A stretch of DNA of 64,000 nt from Mimachlamys varia. Its lineage: Eukaryota > Mollusca > Bivalvia > Pectinida > Pectinidae. The stretch is taken from assembly GCA_947623455.1 (NCBI GenBank), contig OX392529.1, forward strand, positions 63,983,686-64,047,685, in the 5' to 3' direction. Below the pieces are notes generated by a model. The model was not told the origin of the DNA and searched no databases. It saw only the letters and a program-made list of their open reading frames with translations. Of the stretch, positions 9,626 to 21,097 are shown in pieces; position 1 is the first letter of the stretch; the number at the start of each line of letters is the position of its first letter. Position numbers and translations under genes: made by a program.

Positions 9626-12199
9626 TAAAAAGGCTAAAGAAAACACTCGGCTGTGCATCTTATACCTGATAGATCGTTTCCATGTCTGGTATTATAATTA
9701 TGTTCTTAAGCCATGATCTATTTACGTTATTGAACTACTAATCGCTCCATGGCGGTTCGTACTATTCCGAATCAAACCGTTTTTATCAGTACTAACCCTA
9801 TCCGCATCACGAACGCCTTGACCCATGTCATTATCGTATTAAACCGTGTTGTACTTTAACAATCCGTAACACTCATGTCGCCAAAAGCTTCATGTCCTAC
9901 AGTTTGCATCACAACCCGTAGTCACACCGTTGTGTATCCATATCTGACTACGGAAAATGGCATTTCCGGGGTCATCCGTGAGATTTAATACGTAGTTAGT
10001 CCGAAGGGTTCTGACTCTATGATCCCCTGAAATATTGGGACGGCTAGCGGCTTGTAGAGCCAGAATCATCCCTCTCTCTACAGAAATTGGAAATTTTACC
10101 GACCCGTGCACGGGCCGCTGTTTATGCTGTGTGTTATAATATGAAACGTTTTCGATCACATGAAAATTAGGTATCAATGGAGAGAACAGATATTTTTTCT
10201 ACTAACCTACACATATATTCAAGTCACCAGGAGGCCTTTTTAAACTATCTATGTTTGGATCACGTGCCGTTAGGGACGTTAAGATTTACTAGTTTGCCGT
10301 CTGAATCTCTGAACAAAGTTGAGAGTCACGTTGAAACTGCTCAAGCTCATCTGACCAGTGTTTCCGGGGTCAGGAAACGTCTGTATTTGCCTTGTATATA
10401 GACATCTCTAACTGGTTTCTACGGGGACTTGTATTGCCTCTGAATCGGTGTTGTCAGTTACATATGTCCTTGTCAACTCGCAACCCGGCTCTCCGACAGT
10501 CACGCATGCAAACGTATCAGAAATGGTCATTTTAGTGAACAACGATAATCAAAATGACAATCAAAAACTACGGATAGTCATTTAATACATGTACGATGTT
10601 TTTCTCCCAATGGGAGTTCAGATCTATAGAACTGTCATTGAGTGGCAGGTGAGCAAGGGAACACCCACAGAATGTGAAATTTAACGCCTTTGATATAGCA
10701 TTGTGTGTTGCGACGCGCGAATGATCAGAGCTATCTGTATTAGACGTCTAGAGGGAACGGTCAACGCTCGCCCGCGTTGTTTTCAATAATTCTTTACCAT
10801 AAATCTGTATTGATCATCACCTTGAGTCGAGGACCAAGTACATTAAATATCGTGTCCTCGGCAGACTTTGTGGTGACCCCGTTGCTTTGTGTGAATGAAC
10901 GCCACCTCACGGCGGAAATTGATGACCGTCATATCCCAGGCTACGCCGTTTGATTAAAAGCTAGATTCCAGGGTTGCCGGGAACAAATCGAGAGGGAACT
11001 ATCGTTAAATATGATGTTATGGCTACAGAGGTGTCTGACTCGTTGCATAATGACGTCCTTTATTATTGGTTAGGAGATATGATATAAGCTATATTGATGA
11101 CATGATTTGTTGCTTATACCTTAGTGAACCTCAAAATAATTAAATATATTGTTGTTGTCATGACGACATGTTTTACATTTTCTAATACCAGGCGCAAAAG
11201 GATTCAGACAAGACTCCCTACATACATTGTCATCCTTAGTACTTTATAACATCTGATTGTTATTTCAAAACCATGAAAAAAAACGGGCATACTTTCTTTT
11301 CTTTTTAGATGTTTAAACCGATATTAATTATTTATAGAAAACATTTATGAAAAAAGAACCTATATTCACCCCAAACCGTTTATAATTAGTGACATTTAAT
11401 GTTGTCACACGAAGATGAAATTTCGAGACATGGGCAGCATATTGCTTGCCCAGGGGAAACAAATCATGGTCATATTAAAATCGGATCGTAGGCACTAGCT
11501 TTACAGTAGACATACATGTACATATATATAATTCAATACCTCTAGAAAGAGATATTTATTTCATTAAAGGGACCATTGGCGTATATTTCATAGCAAGGAA
11601 ACAGGATATAAGTGAAATAATTGCGTAAATCGACCAAAAAATAAAGAGATTTTCGTGACCATACCGTCAACTTTGATAAATTAGACACATTACACGGGAT
11701 TGAAATTTCGAGTTTCTCGTCTGTTGTTTGGCCGAATCGATCACATGATCACGACAAATTCTGTCCCGCCCCCTGTCATAACAAAGAAATGAAAACCGAG
11801 GTGTTTGTAAACAAAGACACGTGTGCCAGGAGTTACACATTGTTTCCCCTGTCTTACATATTTTACACCGTGTCTCTTTTCTTACGCACATCTTGTTAAT
11901 AGATTCATTCTAACACAAAATAAGCTAGTACATAGATAATGGTCACATTTTCAGGCGAGTAGTGTACTACATTGTATGCTGTTCACTAGCAAAAATATTT
12001 AAAAAGGTATTTATAATTTATTGGATAGGCATATGTACATGCATATGTATACACCTTCTGAGTTTAACATCGAGATGTAACAAAGTACTTGATAATGAAA
12101 ATATGTTAATTTCCTCATATCGATAGCCTATATCAAATCAATAAGAAACCAACAAGATACTCTACGCCAGCTATATATACAACCACAAGCCCTGTACAT
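9626..12199. other. No recognised gene
   Basis: About 2.6 kb of unassigned sequence. Two open frames (minus 9890-10177, 95 codons; plus 10177-10401, 74 codons) show no domain, signal peptide or membrane segment I recognise and could be chance. The part near 10,500-11,000 is less AT-rich than its surroundings, which might indicate an exon or regulatory DNA, but I cannot support either. Confidence 0.4.
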
Positions 12200-13187
12200 T
12201 TAAGGATGTACATCTCTGAGAAGTCAACATTTTCCTGTATCAAACTTTTTTTCTAATATACATTTTTGGATAAGGGAGTTCAAGCCATGCCAGAAAATGC
12301 AAAAATAATGATATGTCAGTGTGCTCGTTTTTGTGTTATGATCGGTCAAAGATACCAATATGACGTAATAAGGGATTTGAAGTCAATTTTGTAGTTTCGA
12401 CCGATTGCGGGACATTTTCATACAATATCTTCCGAATTTGTAATTCGAAATCTATGAATGTTTGCTGAAACGACAAAAATATTGTTTTCTTTTAAGTTAT
12501 GGAAGTAAACTTTCTAACTTAATATTTTTACTCAGGAAAGCGATTTGAGTTACCCCTACCCCTTAATTTTTAAAGAGAAAATCTTTAAGATGTAACGCTT
12601 AATAAAAAAAGTTCTGATATCAAACTTTTTTTAATTTTTGGAAGATGAAAGGAAAACGGATTTCTCTTTCTGAAACCGTCATTAAAATTAAGGGTTAATG
12701 TGCTTAATTTTTAGTCCCTTTATTATTTGTGTTATTTTTCACAGTTTCGGGTTCAAAAATAAAAACTGCTTCAGTTACAGACACTAAATATACGAAAAAA
12801 ATACAAAAAATGTATAATTATCCACTTTGTAGCATAATATTTCTATGAAATTGAACATTATAAAGTTGTACAGCAAAAATTAGCTTGCTATAATTAAAAA
12901 TGGCTAAACGCTGATGTTTTAAGAGATCGATCTAGCATCAAAATGGTGAAATTTTGCCCATTTGGGAAGTGCATAAAATAGACAGAAATACGCATATTCA
13001 AAATAGCCGCCAAATTGGTAATTTTCTTAAAATTAACGTAAAAAAAGTTCTACAAGCAACAGATACAATGTTCAGATGCATATATGCTATTAAAATTGAT
13101 CATTCTTTCTTCAATATAACATAAAATCTTTAAATGAGACATAAACGACACTTGAACGTGACTGAAACCCCACAAGAGTACATCCGT
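12200..13187 (+). mobile_element. TIR element with TTAAGGATGT ends, copy 1
   Basis: Starts TTAAGGATGTACATCTCTGA and ends CACAAGAGTACATCC, which is the inverse of the start. Over nearly its whole length (~990 bp) it matches the reverse complement of 13,877-14,753. Landmarks are CATTTTTGGATAAGGGAGTT, AGTTACCCCTACCCCTTAAT, GTTGTACAGCAAAAATTAGC and CAGAAATACGCATATTCAAA. It has no long ORF, so it is non-autonomous. The terminal TTAA on the right side has been lost. Confidence 0.75.
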
Positions 13188-13876
13188 CAGTGTTACCCCT
13201 CTGGCTGGTTTCGTTTATGGTCGTACAACAAAGTTCGCTTCGCATGGCTTCGCAACGCCATGCCGGTTTCACCACATATCTTGCCGATTAGGTAATGCGA
13301 TCCGCCACGTTTGCGCAGAATGAGACAGGGGTGTGTTTATGAAAGATATCACATGAATTACAACGGGTCGAATCATTATTTGACCATACTTAAAAGTAAT
13401 TATTAGTAGCGTTTGCTGAAACTTTTAATATTTGTTTAATTAAGTGAAAGTGTAAGTTTTATGATATATTTTCAGGAAATCTTGCCGTTAATAAGATTTT
13501 TATGACAGTGATTTTCATCCATTTAGTCCCTTTAAATGTAGTGTTTTCATAACCTCATTCCAATTTCAATTACCAGTCAATTTAATTTATGTATTACCTT
13601 AAACCTTGCGGTTTCTCAGTACAGATAAAATGCATATATACACTCCATAATACAAATACATACAATTCATTTACAACACAATACAGTTCAGACACACACA
13701 GACCACACAAACACGACAGCAGCACTAGTGTAGAGAGCGATTTCACTTAAAAATGTATTCAAACATCTTTTTATTTCCGAGAACGATAAATGGTGTGTTC
13801 TCCGAACGCAAACATTTGTTAACAATACGTAGGTGTTGTTTTGGATCAATAAGAAGTCAATTATATACTGTTTCGT
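13188..13876. other. Spacer between two inverted element copies
   Basis: About 690 bp. It holds GTTCGCTTCGCATGGCTTCG followed by CAACGCCATGCC, a small dyad near 13,240-13,265. No coding signature. Confidence 0.4.
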
Positions 13877-14753
13877 TTAAGGATCTGCTCTTGTGAGGTT
13901 TCAATCATGTTCAAATCTCGTTTTGATCTCAGGGGCGATATTTTTGTAATATCTAACAATTTATTATCAATTTCGATAGGAAATATGCATCTCAAAAATG
14001 TAGCAAATAATCAGATGTCTGTTGTTTGTAGAACTTATTTTAGAAGAATTTTAAAGAATGACCATTTTGGCGGCCATTTTGAAAATTCGTATTTCTGTGT
14101 ATTTCTTCGCCTTCAGGAACGGCCAAAATTTCAAGATTTTTTGTGCTTGATTGATCATTTAAAATCGTCAGTGTGTCGCCATTTTTCAACACAGCAAGTT
14201 CATTTTTGCTGTACAACTTCTTTATGTTCATTATAAAGCAACTATTATGCAACAAAGATATTTGTTTTACATTTTCGTTATGTTTTTAAGATATTTGATG
14301 TAATTGAAGCGATTTTGATTTTTGACTCAAGAATAGTGAAAAATAACACATTTGATAATGGGACAAAAAAACAAGCACGCTACCCCCCAGTTTTTATGAC
14401 TGCTTTAGAATGAGAAACCCATTTTCTTTTGATCTGCCAAATATCTAAAAAAGTTAGTCGCCAGGATTTTTTTTATAAAGCATCAAATCTGCAAAAACTG
14501 AGGAAAAATGGAGTATTTTCTCATTAAAAAATAAGGGGTAGGGGTAACTAAAATTATTTTTTTGAGCTAAAAAGATAATTTAAAGACTTTATTCTTCCAT
14601 AATTTATAAAAAAAATACCATTTTTTTCAATTTTCAAAAAAACGAGTTCACTACCATATATTCTTTTTGCGTTTTCTGCTATGCAATGAACTCCCTTTTC
14701 CAAAAATGCATATAAGAAAAAAAGTTCGACTTTTCACAAGAGAAGATCCTTAA
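13877..14753 (-). mobile_element. TIR element with TTAAGGATC ends, copy 2 (inverted)
   Basis: 877 bp bounded by TTAAGGATCTGCTCTTGTGA and its inverse TCACAAGAGAAGATCCTTAA, with TTAA retained at both ends. It is the inverted partner of 12,200-13,187. Two overlapping short reading frames inside (109 and 71 codons) look like chance. A TTAA boundary is what piggyBac-type insertion gives, but the bases after TTAA (GGATC) are not the usual CCC, so the superfamily is left open. Confidence 0.8.
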
Positions 14754-14984
14754 GCTGTCTTTTCCACGTTACCCGAAATTTATTGACAGCACCACAACTG
14801 CATGAAATTGAACATTTTTAGTAAGGTGATTTAGGGACTAAAACATGCACGCCAACTATCATGATCTGTGATGAATTAGGTAGACGCCAATTATATATTA
14901 TTCGAAAAATTAGAATTTTCAAATATTGTCTGAAAGATAAAAATTGGAGTGGTTGAAATATTGAAGTCGAGTATCATTTCATAA

Positions 14985-15540
14985 TGAAATATTTACATTT
15001 TCACTTCGCTCCGCCTCAATGAAACCAGTAAACTCTACTCACTTCATTTCCCGATGAAGTAAGTAGAGCATGCGCTTTTTCGTTCCTGGCGAAGTAATAC
15101 ATTTGTTTACAACATTGTATTGGTAACGTTGTGTAGGCCTATAATACGGTTGTACTACACCGTAACCCGTCAAACAGCTGTTTTACATGCCAATGAGTTA
15201 TGCCAGTATCATACCGCATCTAGATAGCTTTAATAATACTTGATCTGAGAAATTACTGACATTTCCAAAAGCAAGATATAATATTTTGGTCCTAAATTCC
15301 TCATTGCTTCCCTCGCTGATCGTGCGAAATGCAGATGGTCAATCAGTTTTCGTGATTTTATTTCATGTCGGATACTAAAATAAAACTTCTGAGATTGGTC
15401 ATAGAAATCCCGTCTCTTTTAAGAAGTGACATACGTTAGATTCTATTTTTCGACAGATGCAACCGGTTCACGAAACTAATAAGCTAGATAAATTATTGTA
15501 GGACTTATACTACCTTGCTCATAGGGGCCCGAGAATTTGT
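14985..15540 (-). mobile_element. Terminal region A of the chromo-barrel/transposase element (3' side of its genes)
   Basis: This ~556-bp segment is repeated directly at 23,689-24,220. Shared landmarks are CTTTTTCGTTCCTGGCGAAG, AACGTTGTGTAGGCCTA, CTAGATAGCTTTAATAATAC, CTGACATTTCC and GAGAATTTGT, where the match stops. A small hairpin (CACTTCAT...ATGAAGTAAG) sits near 15,030-15,055. In this copy it is followed by 7.3 kb carrying the element's genes. In the other copy it is followed almost at once by region B. Confidence 0.8.
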
Positions 15541-16460
15541 GTTCATATCATGAAAAGGCGACTTTTTAGTGAATTATCGCCCCTGAAATAAGCGCCCTCT
15601 TTGAATTGAAAGCCTGTCATCCTCAAAAATTCCAATGCAATCCGTTACAATTTTCATTGCTGTTGCATAAGGAAAGAAAAGTTTGTCTATTACGACTAGC
15701 AATGTATTTTCCTATATGTGTTGATTAAATGTTTGTAATGAAAATCCCCATTTTTTGTTATTTAGACCGTATTTTTATAATTTCCCGATGGTAGTCAGAG
15801 GTGCTTTGATAGGCGAAATCTCCGGTCAACCGATGGTGCCTGCAAACGAACGACCCGTTCAGGGAAACCCTTCATCCATTCTATTATTACACTTAGTATG
15901 ACGTAAAAGAGATATTTATGTAAACATCCAATCATCTTTCGCCTATTATAGTCCAAAAATAGAACCGTATTTGTTGGTTAGAATTCCTTTAATGCTGCAC
16001 TGGTGTACACAGCATTTAATACCCTTAATAATTTGTTCCATGCTATATTTACAGTTGAAAGAGACGTCGAAACGAACGTTTTGAATTTAAAATTCAATTC
16101 ATATGTAACAATAAACATTGAAAACAAAGTTTTTTTTTCATTTTACATCAAATTACATTCATATTATAAGTATTCAATTTGTATGATAAAAAAATATGAC
16201 ATATAAAGGAAAAACAATTAACGTAAATATTTATAATTTTCATTAAATACAATTCATCACATGCACTATCTGTGCTGATTTATTTCGTGTAAAACAAAAC
16301 AAAAAGAAAACAATTATAAAATAAAATCAACAACAAAAGATAAAACAGATACTAATATAACAGAAATAAGAAAATAATACATAATATCGTCACAACTTTT
16401 AATGAAAATACACTAAAACTAGGTATTTTCATCATTCCTCCTCAATTTTTTAACCACTGA
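15541..16460. other. Element interior, non-coding 3' part
   Basis: AT-rich sequence between region A and the 3' end of the transposase pseudogene. No domain is recognised. A 67-codon plus-strand frame at 16,003 is low-complexity and probably chance. Confidence 0.45.
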
Positions 16461-16591
16461 ATTGTTCACACAAATTCAATGCAGGTTCAACATAATTTGC
16501 ACCATAAAAAGTACTGAAAATGTCCCTTGAACCAGAGACTGGCATATTTTTTTCACACATCTGATAATGAGTATATGGGAAATATTTCAGT

Positions 16592-18800
16592 TTAATGTTT
16601 GCGATCTTTGTACGCACGCTTTTTCCTTTTGTGTTTTGCAAGGAGAACAAGTCTGTTTTGTTTTTCCATTACTTGTTTCAAGGCAAAAAGGCCTTTGTGA
16701 TTCGTTGCTCTAAAGTAGCTTTTGGTTATTATTTCATTCATTTTCTCAAGCCCTTGTTGCGAAAAACTGATTAAGTTTCCATGAAGCTGTATTAACTCGC
16801 TGACATGATAGCGAAGGGTGTGTATGTAGGGAGTTATGTCCCTACTCTGATACAAAGCAACATACATTTTGCACCAGTTTTCAGATTTTGTTTGCACCTC
16901 CACTGGGTTGGGGGATAGTGATTTCAAAAGTACATATACTATCTGAAAATGCATCCCATAATTCTTGTATTTTGTCTGCTCTTTCACTATCAGGAAGGAG
17001 ATCACTTGCCAGAAACTTGGTCATTAGTGTCTGCTTCTCTGGACCCGTTAAGTCTCGGTACTCTAACTTTCTAGTTTCCTTGTTGATAAAAAGTTCAAAT
17101 TAAATGCCCATTTGCTGCAATACATTCTCTAATGCAGATATATATTTGACTTTGTCTCTGTCTAATTCAACAAATGTTGTCTGCTGGGAAATATTATCCA
17201 ATGCTCTCAGCTCTGAAACTAACAAATTAAAGAGTTTGTCAGTTATTCTTAAAAAGAGATGCAAGACTACTTGAAATGGAGAAATACATGGAAACAGTGG
17301 TTGGTTAACTATTGAGAAACACTGTTCTTTTTTCCGTCTTGAGGGCCGACTATTTGCAGCTGTATCCGCAGGCAGAAAACAAGTGTACGATAATCTTGCA
17401 CCAAGAGCTGGGTTCTGCATTGACCATTGATTCTTTAGATCTATTCTCTCCTTCGTGTCACATTTACAGTAAATACAAGAATGTGTAGCTGCGACAGAAG
17501 ATATGCCTGCTGCAACTAATAAAAAATTGTAGTCTCCACCCAAGTAAATTGTTACAGAAAACTCTCTATCTCCAACCTTAAGCTTACTTCCCTGTAACTC
17601 GGCCACATCTTGCTGTAAATCACCCAGAGCCATGTTAAGTTCAGCATATTTTTCTTTCGTCTGAACAATGCATAAAGGATAGCATGTCTGATGTGCTCAA
17701 CCTTCATTAACAATATTGAAAGCAAAATTAACAACATGTTATCTTTTCCCTACTCTCGTTCCATCGCCTGATATTTTCACCTTCAAATTGTTATCAGGTA
17801 CCATGTCATTGTTTTCTAACAATAACTGAGTTACAACATCAATCAGCCTTTGTTTTAATGACTGTTGTACACCAAGTCCATCTGGTGTATTGATGATATG
17901 AAAATCCTTGTTTAAGTTTTTGATATACTCTGTGATATTATGAGCACGAGGCATGTTTTTGAATAATGAACTCAACTCATGATATGCTTCCTTTGACACG
18001 TTAAATGTATCTAAAATGTACAGCAAGGTATTGACACGATCAAGCTCAGTTTCATCTATATTTTCAACATTGTTCTCATCTGCCTGAAAAAGATCAATAA
18101 CATCCTCTATTCCATTTCTAACCACAGTGACACTAACAGGTTTACAACCATAAAATTCTAAGTTTCCAAGAGCATTTTTAAATTTCTCATTGTCCATTTT
18201 TTTACTTTTCTTTGATAAGAACCAGAAAACTCTTGTAAAGGTTTTTTTTTCTTCTATTACCATCAGAATCCTTGTGATCATTTTGACAGTGAACAGCTTT
18301 CTCACCATTTTGACTTTTCAAGGCATTTTCTAAAGAGGTAATTTTGTTGATCATTTTTTGTTCGTTATTTCTAGTAAAAGTGACAAAGTCACAAAACTTC
18401 TCTTCGAAGACAGTTTTTTCTTCTTCACATTGTTTCAGTGTATTTTTCATTTTTTCAAATTGAATTTCGGTTTCATGGGGGCCTAAAGGTACATGCCAGG
18501 AAAATTTGCATTGACTTATTGAATCTTTAAACCGACAAAACTGTCTTCCACCTTTCACTTTGGCTCGAAGCCCAGTTTTTTAAAGTCTATATTACTCTGC
18601 CCTTAAGATAATAAGGTCTTTATCATTTGCTTGAAAAGAAAGTGTAAGCTGATCTTCTAATTCAGTTTTGATTTTTTTGACAACATCTAATGTTAGCGGT
18701 TCTTTCCAGTGATCCTCTACTAAGGAAAAAATAGTTGATTTTGATAAAACAACCATATCTACTTCAAAACAGTTATCAATCTTACAGCAAATACAATCAG
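16592..18800 (-). pseudogene. DDE-like transposase pseudogene with coiled-coil N-terminus
   Basis: Read from 18,800 downward, most of the track is one diverged reading frame. Order: C-rich start (CKIDNCFEVD); EDHWKEPLTLDVVKKI; a Lys/Glu-rich coiled-coil-like segment near 18,450-18,300; helical domain ending DGLGVQQSLKQRLIDVV; a first acidic site KVKISGDGTRVGKR (about 17,740); GDLQQDVAELQ; YLGGDYNFLL with CIYCKC (about 17,460); a conserved KPLFP-like NQPLFPCISP and LHLFLRITDKLFNLLVSELR; YRDLTGPEKQTLM; then SRDITPYIHTLRYHVSELIQ, FSQQGLEKMNEIITKSYFRA and VMEKQNRLVLL. I recognise this as a family widespread as uncharacterised proteins in cnidarian and other invertebrate genomes. The GDG, GGD and QQGLEK acidic residues look like a DDE triad, which is inference. 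Damage: stops at 18,592, 18,580, 17,739, 17,697 and 17,100; a +/-1 shift at a T9 run (18,242-18,250); another shift near 16,900. Confidence 0.75.
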
Positions 18801-18916
18801 ATTAATGATCTATTTAAAAAAAAATCAAAGATTTTGAAAACATTTTGCAATCTCTATGAAGTCCAGGGGCGGGTGGCGGGGGATCCATTAACTGTCAAAT
18901 AGAACATTTTGGATGA

Positions 18917-19413
18917 CTAAAGTTCAATGGCATTCAGGAGTTTTTGATGGTTACTGTGGTTTGATGCCATTTTTATAAACGAAAATACAAGCTGGGTGAC
19001 CCTATCCTGGGCATACCGTTCGAGATGGTCGGGGTACAACAGAAAATCATTTAGAGGTTTCCTTTTATGTTGATAGAACTTTACAGTTGCAGTTTTTATA
19101 TAAAAGTTGTCTCCTTCTTCATTGATAATTCTATAGTCCCAGCCTTCCCCAAGCATTATGTTCAATCGGTTCCTGTTGTTGATCCGAAATATTGTTTTTG
19201 TTCTTGTCACTTTGTAGGGTGTCTCACTGTTTGATATTGAACTGAACCCAGCTTCTGTAATGGGTATCTTTACTTTGATAAGGCCGTCACATTTTTCTGT
19301 GGTTAATGTTTCTTTGATATTAATTGCCAACTCTTTTGTAAAGGATGAAGTTTGGTGAGGAATCCTCACAATTTGGTCTGCTGCAACCCTATTATCATGT
19401 CTCCTGTTCCAAC
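18917..19413 (-). CDS. Exon 3 of chromo-barrel protein gene (C-terminal part, to stop)
   Basis: Begins after a strong acceptor (TATTTTCTTTCAG before 19,413) and continues the chromo-barrel frame: the junction codon gives Gly, followed by WNRRHDNRVAADQIVRI. About 164 residues run to a TAG at 18,917. Residues after the barrel (IPHQTSSFTKELAINI, then FRINNRNRLNIMLGEGWDYR, FYQHKRKPLNDFLLYP, HLERYAQDRVTQLVFSFIK) form an unrecognised helical domain. With exons 1 and 2 it makes an uninterrupted ~228-residue protein. The downstream transposase frame starts ~120 bp after the stop on the same strand, so this may be a first ORF of a two-ORF element, or an alternative splice may join them. Frames and splice sites are read directly. 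Expression is not shown. Confidence 0.7.
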
Positions 19414-19639
19414 CTGAAAGAAAATATTAATACATTACAATGCTGATATTATTTAAGTAGAGCAGACTAGAGTATGCCTGGACATTTTCCTTCATACCAA
19501 CAGATGAAAGCTGTGTCATCTCCAATATCATAAATGGTGGTGGCACAAAATCAGTAAATAGACAGAATAGATAAATTAGAAAATGTTTGTGAGACATAAA
19601 TGCCCCCTTCCTCATAATTATGAAAGCAGTTCTACAAAA

Positions 19640-20010
19640 TTTCATTGAACTTGGACAATATTTGGATTTTAACCAATCAGAGGCTATGAAATGTCTCCTA
19701 TTTTAGTTTTCACAGAATTAATACTGGCATTGCTTTCGTATTGCCAGATTACATACACATACCAAATTTCATTTGAATTGGACAATATTTAAATTTCGAC
19801 CTATACGAAGCCTTTATTTAGCGGCCATATTGAATCATAATGCCATATTTTTTCTTTATAATGAGAGCCATCATGTTACCATCCCTTCCAACAAGTTTCA
19901 TCATAACCTGTTGAGTAGGAGAAAATTTATTACAGGTTAAACTGTTATGTTTTAGCCAATCAGAGGCCATGGCGGCCATCTTGGATGTTTAATCCGGAAA
20001 AAGGCAAGGT
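19640..20010. repeat. Diverged ~125-bp tandem repeat in intron 2
   Basis: Related phrases recur: GGACAATATTTGGATTTTAA with CCAATCAGAGGC near 19,650, GGACAATATTTAAATTTCGA near 19,777, and AGCCAATCAGAGGCCATGGC near 19,953. Similar CCAATCAGAGGCCATGGCGG stretches are common in molluscan introns. No coding role. Confidence 0.55.
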
Positions 20011-20556
20011 GCACATCAGGACAGTAGATTTATTATATATGCAAAGTTTGCCGACAATCGCATCAGTAGTTATTTAATTGAGCTGGTTACATTACCATTG
20101 GACGGGACAGACCAATTCCATGGTGGGGGGCATAACAACAAGAGGTCATATAGAGGTCATTATGAACAAATCCATATAAGTAAAAATCAAAATATGCCTG
20201 CTATGACCTTGACCTGGTGACCATGACATTTTGCTGTTCTACTTCAAACTTGATTCTAACCAAGTAAGCAAAAGAAAATATGTATTGATTAAGAAATTTG
20301 ACCTAAATGACCTTAACCTATCTGTACATATGTATGACACAATGACCTGGATTTGTACACTGCACACTACCTTTAAACGGGCTTTTATTAAATCACAGGT
20401 ATTTTTGAAGGCATCAAGGTACGATAACAGCAATGTTAATACATATACATGAAATGGTGTAAAAGTTATGGTCGCAGACAAAATATTTACTGTTTATCTC
20501 AATGTAATTATACCTGCATGAGTACAATCTTGGCATAAACTGAACAGAATACCTAC

Positions 20557-20687
20557 CTATATAATTGACTCGCACATAGCCTTCTTCGCCCTCATCTATC
20601 ACCTCTACTGGATACAATCCAGCACTCCAGTTTTCGTTTGCTTTTCTAACTCGACTTGATCGGTGCAAGTGTGTGTTGTTTAGCTGG
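20557..20687 (-). CDS. Exon 2 of chromo-barrel (Tudor-knot-like) protein gene
   Basis: Bounded by acceptor TTAATTCCAG (exon starts 20,687) and donor GTAGGT (intron starts 20,556). The frame is fixed by exon 1: the GA left at its end plus C gives Asp, then QLNNTHLHRSSRVRKANENW. The exon encodes SAGLYPVEVIDEGEEGYVRV followed by NYIG. Joined to exon 3 this gives V-x-V-x-YIGWN-x-R-x-D-x-x-V, the signature of MOF/MSL3/MRG15-type chromo-barrel domains, a histone-tail or nucleic-acid reading fold. A Lys/Arg-rich stretch precedes it. Choosing the other AG (20,684) would put a stop in frame at once, which supports this acceptor. Such a domain would be expected to steer element proteins to chromatin, which is inference from the family. 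Confidence 0.75.
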
Positions 20688-20824
20688 CTGGAATTAAGAC
20701 AATCTATTATTAGAAAATATCTTATTATTCCCCATTACACACACAAAATAAGTTTAATGCCTGGGAGACAATGTTTAAGTTTTTTAAAGGTTGGGTTAAA
20801 GTTAAAATTGTTTGCGATTTATTG

Positions 20825-20920
20825 CTTGAGATAGGGCTTGAACCCATGACCTTTGGCTCTCCAATCTTATCCTTTACCACTGAGACAGAGCTAAAGGGAA
20901 TTTCCCTTTAGCGAAGTGGT
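20825..20920 (-). other. tRNA-like sequence and adjoining palindrome in intron 1
   Basis: The minus strand reads TAGCTCTGTCTCAGTGGTAA ... GGGTTCAAGCCCTATCTCAA, resembling A-box and B-box promoter elements of a tRNA-derived SINE head. It abuts the palindrome AAAGGGAATTTCCCTTT (about 20,893-20,910). It is too degenerate to call a functional tRNA. Confidence 0.4.
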
Positions 20921-21052
20921 TAGTGTACGGCCAGGAACATCAAAGGTTCACTCAATAATGAAAGCACTACAAATGGTGTTTGGAGTCGCCCCGTGTAACA
21001 GTGAAGATAGAACCTGGGTTGTTGTGTTCATCCTGAACTAATTTAAAAAAAA

Positions 21053-21090
21053 AAGGGGGGGGGGGAGGTGGGGGGGGGGGGGGGGGGGGG
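21053..21090 (+). repeat. Poly(G) tract
   Basis: Near-homopolymeric G run (GGGGGGGGGGAGGTGGGGGG, then a longer run) with G-quadruplex potential. Exact length may be unreliable in assemblies. C-tracts also occur at 21,970-21,982 and 22,156-22,165 in the same intron. Confidence 0.8.
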
Positions 21091-21097
21091 CAGTGTT

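Noticed and set aside
9890..10401. Two adjacent frames (95 and 74 codons) as a divergent gene pair
   Set aside because: No recognised domain, no supporting splice or promoter signal, and both are short enough to be chance.
12200..14753. piggyBac transposon
   Set aside because: TTAA ends fit, but the bases that follow are GGATC rather than the usual CCC and no transposase is present, so the superfamily is left open.
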